A stretch of DNA of 8,274 nucleotides from SZUA-521 sp041738285 (GTDB lineage: Bacteria; Pseudomonadota; Gammaproteobacteria; Pseudomonadales; Azotimanducaceae): contig JBGSQB010000225.1 in NCBI GenBank assembly GCA_041738285.1, positions 1 to 8,274 of the forward strand. The letters are read 5' to 3'. Below are positions 6,084 through 8,274 of the stretch, in pieces. Made by a program: the position numbers and the translations under genes. The stretch's first letter is position 1; each line of letters opens with the position of its first letter. The notes below the pieces were generated by a model. It saw only the letters and a program-made list of their open reading frames with translations, did not search any database and was not told the DNA's origin.

Positions 6084-6112
6084 TTGTACTCGACCAACCG
6101 GCCCGGCATAGT
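6084..6112 (+). promoter_or_regulatory. Candidate sigma70-type promoter of the WS/DGAT gene
   Basis: TTGTAC (6084-6089) and CATAGT (6107-6112) are 17 bp apart, in the 102-base gap before the gene and 32 bases upstream of its ATG. TTG at -35 and four of six positions at -10 match consensus. It would start a WS/DGAT-GNAT transcript. No operator is visible. Confidence 0.3.
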
Positions 6113-6120
6113 GGTACTCC

Positions 6121-6141
6121 ATGCGTAGTCGGGCAGCGTAG
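6121..6141 (+). other. Six-codon upstream mini-ORF before WS/DGAT
   Basis: ATG at 6121 opens a frame of six codons closed by TAG at 6139-6141, three bases before the WS/DGAT ATG and in the same frame. Neither ATG has a good Shine-Dalgarno. Terminating ribosomes could re-initiate at 6145, so it may be a leader peptide; chance is equally possible. Confidence 0.2.
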
Positions 6142-6144
6142 TTC

Positions 6145-7602
6145 ATGCGACTCACCCAAACCGATGCAGCGTTCCTCTACACCGAATCGGCCAGTGGCCC
6201 GATGCACATCTCGTCGGTGTACATACTCGAGGGCGAGCTGCCATTCGAGCGGGTGTTCGGCCACTTCCAGGCGCGGCTGCACTTGGTGCCGTCCTACCGT
6301 CGCAAACTGGCCCAGGTGCCGTTCAACATCGCCCATCCAGAGTGGGTCGACGATCCGGAATTCGATCTCGCCAATCACGTGCTGGCGCATCGACTGCCAG
6401 CGGGCAGCACCATTGAACAAGGCATGGCAGCCGCCATCGAACTGAACGAACCGATTCTCGATCGCGCGCGGCCGCTGTGGAAGGTGTACGTGATCGAGGG
6501 TGTGCCGGACCGCACCCTCATTCTGCAGATGACGCACCACGCCATGATCGACGGCGCATCGGGCATCGAACTCACCACGGTGCTGTACGACTTCGATCCG
6601 AAGGGCGGCAACGTCGAGCCGCCGCCTGCAACAGCCTGGGTGGCTGAACCCACACCGACCGCGGCCGAACGATTCACCCGCGCGCTGCGCGACAATATGA
6701 CGCGCCTGCGCAACGACCCATTCGCGGCGCTGCGCACGTCCCGCGACCAGCAGGCACTGTTCAGCCGCGCGCTCGGCGTGATGTCGCGATTCGTCGCCAA
6801 ACCCGCCGTCACAGCGCCCTTCAATGCGGGCCTCGTGGGTCCCAAGCGCGAGCTGCGCTGGATGCGCCAGCCGTTGTCAGAAATTCGCGAAATCCGGCGC
6901 GCGCTCGGCGGCACCATCAACGACGTCGTACTGACGGTGGTCTCCGAAGCCGTCGCGCGCTACCTCGCGCAGCACAAGGAACGCGTGGATGGTCAGCACT
7001 TGCGCATCATGTGCCCGGTGAACGTGCGCACCGAGGCCCAGGAAGGAGCGCTCGGCAATCAGGTCTCAGCGATTTTTCCGATGCTGCCGGCCTGGCCCAT
7101 GAACCCGGTGACCCGCCTCGGCGCGGTGTGCGCCGAAGTCGAACGCATCAAGGAAGAAGAAGAAGCGCAGGCGCTGACGTTTCTGCAGAACGCATTTCCC
7201 GAGCCCTGGCCAATCGCCCAGGTCGTAAGCCAACTCGTTGGCACGCCCCGAGATCCGACGACGCTTGCGGCTCGCTTCCCAATGCCGGTCATGCCCGCCA
7301 TCGGTGGCTGGCGCCCGCCGAACCTCGGCCTGAATTTCGTTTGCACCAACGTACCCGGCGTGCAGGTTGCGCAGTACCTGTGCGGACACCGGGTACTCGA
7401 CACCGTCGGCGTGCTGGTACTGAGCGGCAACATCGGGCTCGGCATCACGATCCTGAGCTACAACAAGAACCTGTACTTCAGTTTCATCTGCGAGCCGCGG
7501 CTGCTACCCGACATTCAAACGCTGGCTGACGCAGCGCAGGCGGCCTATGGCGAACTGCTCGCCGCCGCACGCGCACGCACGCAGCAGGCACGCGCGCAGT
7601 AA
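6145..7602 (+). CDS. Wax ester synthase/diacylglycerol acyltransferase (WS/DGAT)
   Basis: This is a 485-residue protein of usual family length. WS/DGAT enzymes transfer an acyl group from acyl-CoA to a fatty alcohol (wax ester) or diacylglycerol (triacylglycerol), usually at the inner face of the membrane where lipid bodies form. The catalytic H-H-x-x-x-D-G motif is intact at 131-137 (H131-H132-A-M-I-D136-G137). R-P-L-W lies at 109-112. The second family motif, T-I-N-D-V-V-L, is at 257-263, C-P-V-N-V-R at 290-295, G-N-Q-V-S-A at 304-309, and T-N-V-P-G of the WS_DGAT C-terminal domain at 401-405. The N-terminus M-R-L-T-Q-T-D-A-A-F is typical of the family, supporting ATG 6145 although no ribosome site is evident. 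The short C-terminal tail is Ala/Arg/Gln-rich and low in complexity. The GNAT gene starts 29 bases downstream, probably in the same transcript. Substrate preference cannot be read from sequence. Confidence 0.93.
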   Translation: MRLTQTDAAFLYTESASGPMHISSVYILEGELPFERVFGHFQARLHLVPSYRRKLAQVPFNIAHPEWVDDPEFDLANHVLAHRLPAGSTIEQGMAAAIELNEPILDRARPLWKVYVIEGVPDRTLILQMTHHAMIDGASGIELTTVLYDFDPKGGNVEPPPATAWVAEPTPTAAERFTRALRDNMTRLRNDPFAALRTSRDQQALFSRALGVMSRFVAKPAVTAPFNAGLVGPKRELRWMRQPLSEIREIRRALGGTINDVVLTVVSEAVARYLAQHKERVDGQHLRIMCPVNVRTEAQEGALGNQVSAIFPMLPAWPMNPVTRLGAVCAEVERIKEEEEAQALTFLQNAFPEPWPIAQVVSQLVGTPRDPTTLAARFPMPVMPAIGGWRPPNLGLNFVCTNVPGVQVAQYLCGHRVLDTVGVLVLSGNIGLGITILSYNKNLYFSFICEPRLLPDIQTLADAAQAAYGELLAAARARTQQARAQ

Positions 7603-7631
7603 CATCCTTCAAATTCAGTGAGTCACACACC

Positions 7632-8225
7632 ATGCCAAGCGAAGCCATGACCGCCGACTATCCCAGAACGATCACCCTGCCCGACGGTCAGTCGGTGCGC
7701 GTGCGGCTCATGACGGCCGCCGACCGCGAGGCCCTGCTCGCGTTCGCACGCAGCCTGCCGCAGGAAGACCTGTTGTTCCTGCGCACCGACATCACCGATC
7801 CGGCGGTCGTCGATGAGTGGATTCACAACGTCGAATCCAAGCTCTCTGCCACACTGCTGGCATTCGACGACAGCGGCATCGTCGGTTATGCCACCGTGCA
7901 TCGCAATCGCGCACCTTGGACGCGCAGCGTCGGTGAACTGCGCGTAAACGTTGGCGCGCGCTATCGCGCCCGTGGCCTTGGTCGCAGTCTCACCTCGCAG
8001 ATCTTCGATCTGGCACGACACATGGGCCTGCGCAAATTGATGGCCAACATGATGACCGATCAGCACGGTGCGCAAGCGGCGTTCCGGCGTCTGGGGTTCG
8101 TGCCGGAAGCGCTGCTCGCCGACTATGTCGAAGATCGCAATGGCTCGCCGCGCGACCTCGTGATGATGTCCTACGACATCGGCGGTCACACCGACCACGT
8201 GGCCGAGCCGCTGCGCATGGGCTAA
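7632..8225 (+). CDS. GNAT family N-acetyltransferase
   Basis: This is a 197-residue soluble protein with the classical GNAT layout. An N-terminal strand V-R-V-R-L-M-T-A-A-D (22-31) leads into the first helices. The strand I-V-G-Y-A-T-V (83-89) is followed by L-R-V-N-V-G-A-R-Y-R-A-R-G-L-G-R (103-118), whose R112-A-R-G115-L-G117 is the acetyl-CoA pyrophosphate-binding loop. A later segment, A-Q-A-A-F-R-R-L-G-F-V-P-E-A (147-160), is the usual beta6-beta7 region. The acceptor (protein lysine, amine or small molecule) cannot be told. The 29-base gap to the WS/DGAT gene suggests co-transcription, and lysine acetylation of acyl-CoA or CoA-ligase enzymes is one possible link, though this is only inference. 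ATG 7632 is used; ATG 7647 (M6) is also possible, and neither has a strong ribosome site. A REP-type repeat begins seven bases after the stop. Confidence 0.88.
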   Translation: MPSEAMTADYPRTITLPDGQSVRVRLMTAADREALLAFARSLPQEDLLFLRTDITDPAVVDEWIHNVESKLSATLLAFDDSGIVGYATVHRNRAPWTRSVGELRVNVGARYRARGLGRSLTSQIFDLARHMGLRKLMANMMTDQHGAQAAFRRLGFVPEALLADYVEDRNGSPRDLVMMSYDIGGHTDHVAEPLRMG

Positions 8226-8232
8226 CTGGATT

Positions 8233-8274
8233 GTGGGAGCGGGCTTGCCCGCGAACTGTCGCGGGCAAGCCCGC
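8233..8274. repeat. Inverted pair of GTGG-type REP sequences (cut by window end)
   Basis: The first unit begins GTGGGAGCGGGCTTGCCCGC at 8233-8252 (actually TGTGGGAG overall: head GTGG at 8233-8236) and folds into GCGGGC-TT-GCCCGC. The second unit, starting at 8259, is its reverse complement. Arms 8239-8254 and 8259-8274 are perfect 16-bp complements around ACTG, and pairing probably continues past the window edge. This form is well known as the REP of Pseudomonas and some other gammaproteobacteria, where RAYT transposases mobilise it. Its place just after the GNAT stop could also protect the 3' end of the WS/DGAT-GNAT transcript or stop transcription. There is no T run inside the window. Confidence 0.85.

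Noticed and set aside
5902..6540. 212-codon minus-strand frame over the small lipoprotein and the start of WS/DGAT
   Set aside because: It is antisense to two genes with clear motifs (lipobox and H-H-x-x-x-D-G region) and has no family resemblance.

Overview
The window is GC-rich, densely coding DNA from a Gram-negative bacterium, most likely a gammaproteobacterium. Three lipoprotein signal peptides with clear lipoboxes indicate an outer membrane. The last 42 bases match the GTGG-headed REP sequences known from Pseudomonas and some other gammaproteobacteria. The genus cannot be fixed from the sequence alone. No rRNA, tRNA, CRISPR array, transposase or phage gene is visible.

The genes form two blocks that diverge from a gap at about 4717-4926. 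The left block reads leftward on the minus strand. In order of transcription it holds two tandem paralogous GNAT-like proteins (4716-4006 and 3998-3303), a 307-base gap, a lipoprotein with two Ig-like repeats and a fibronectin III-like domain (2995-2153), a putative GT-B glycosyltransferase (2034-847), and a second lipoprotein cut by the window edge (589 to before base 1). A long imperfect inverted repeat lies exactly at the end of the glycosyltransferase gene (780-848).

The right block reads rightward. It holds a two-helix envelope protein of unknown function with a striking conserved-looking motif (4927-5667), a small Cys-containing lipoprotein (5728-6042), a wax ester synthase/diacylglycerol acyltransferase (6145-7602), a classical GNAT acetyltransferase 29 bases downstream (7632-8225), and an inverted REP pair at the window end (8233-8274).

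The best functional assignment is the WS/DGAT, which makes storage wax esters or triacylglycerol from acyl-CoA; the GNAT behind it is probably co-transcribed. The left block looks like cell-surface functions (two lipoproteins and a glycosyltransferase) next to an unusual acyltransferase-like pair. No shared pathway can be proved. The most unusual items are the tandem GNAT-like pair, which lacks the normal glycine-rich acetyl-CoA loop, and the 20-bp-arm inverted repeat at 780-848.
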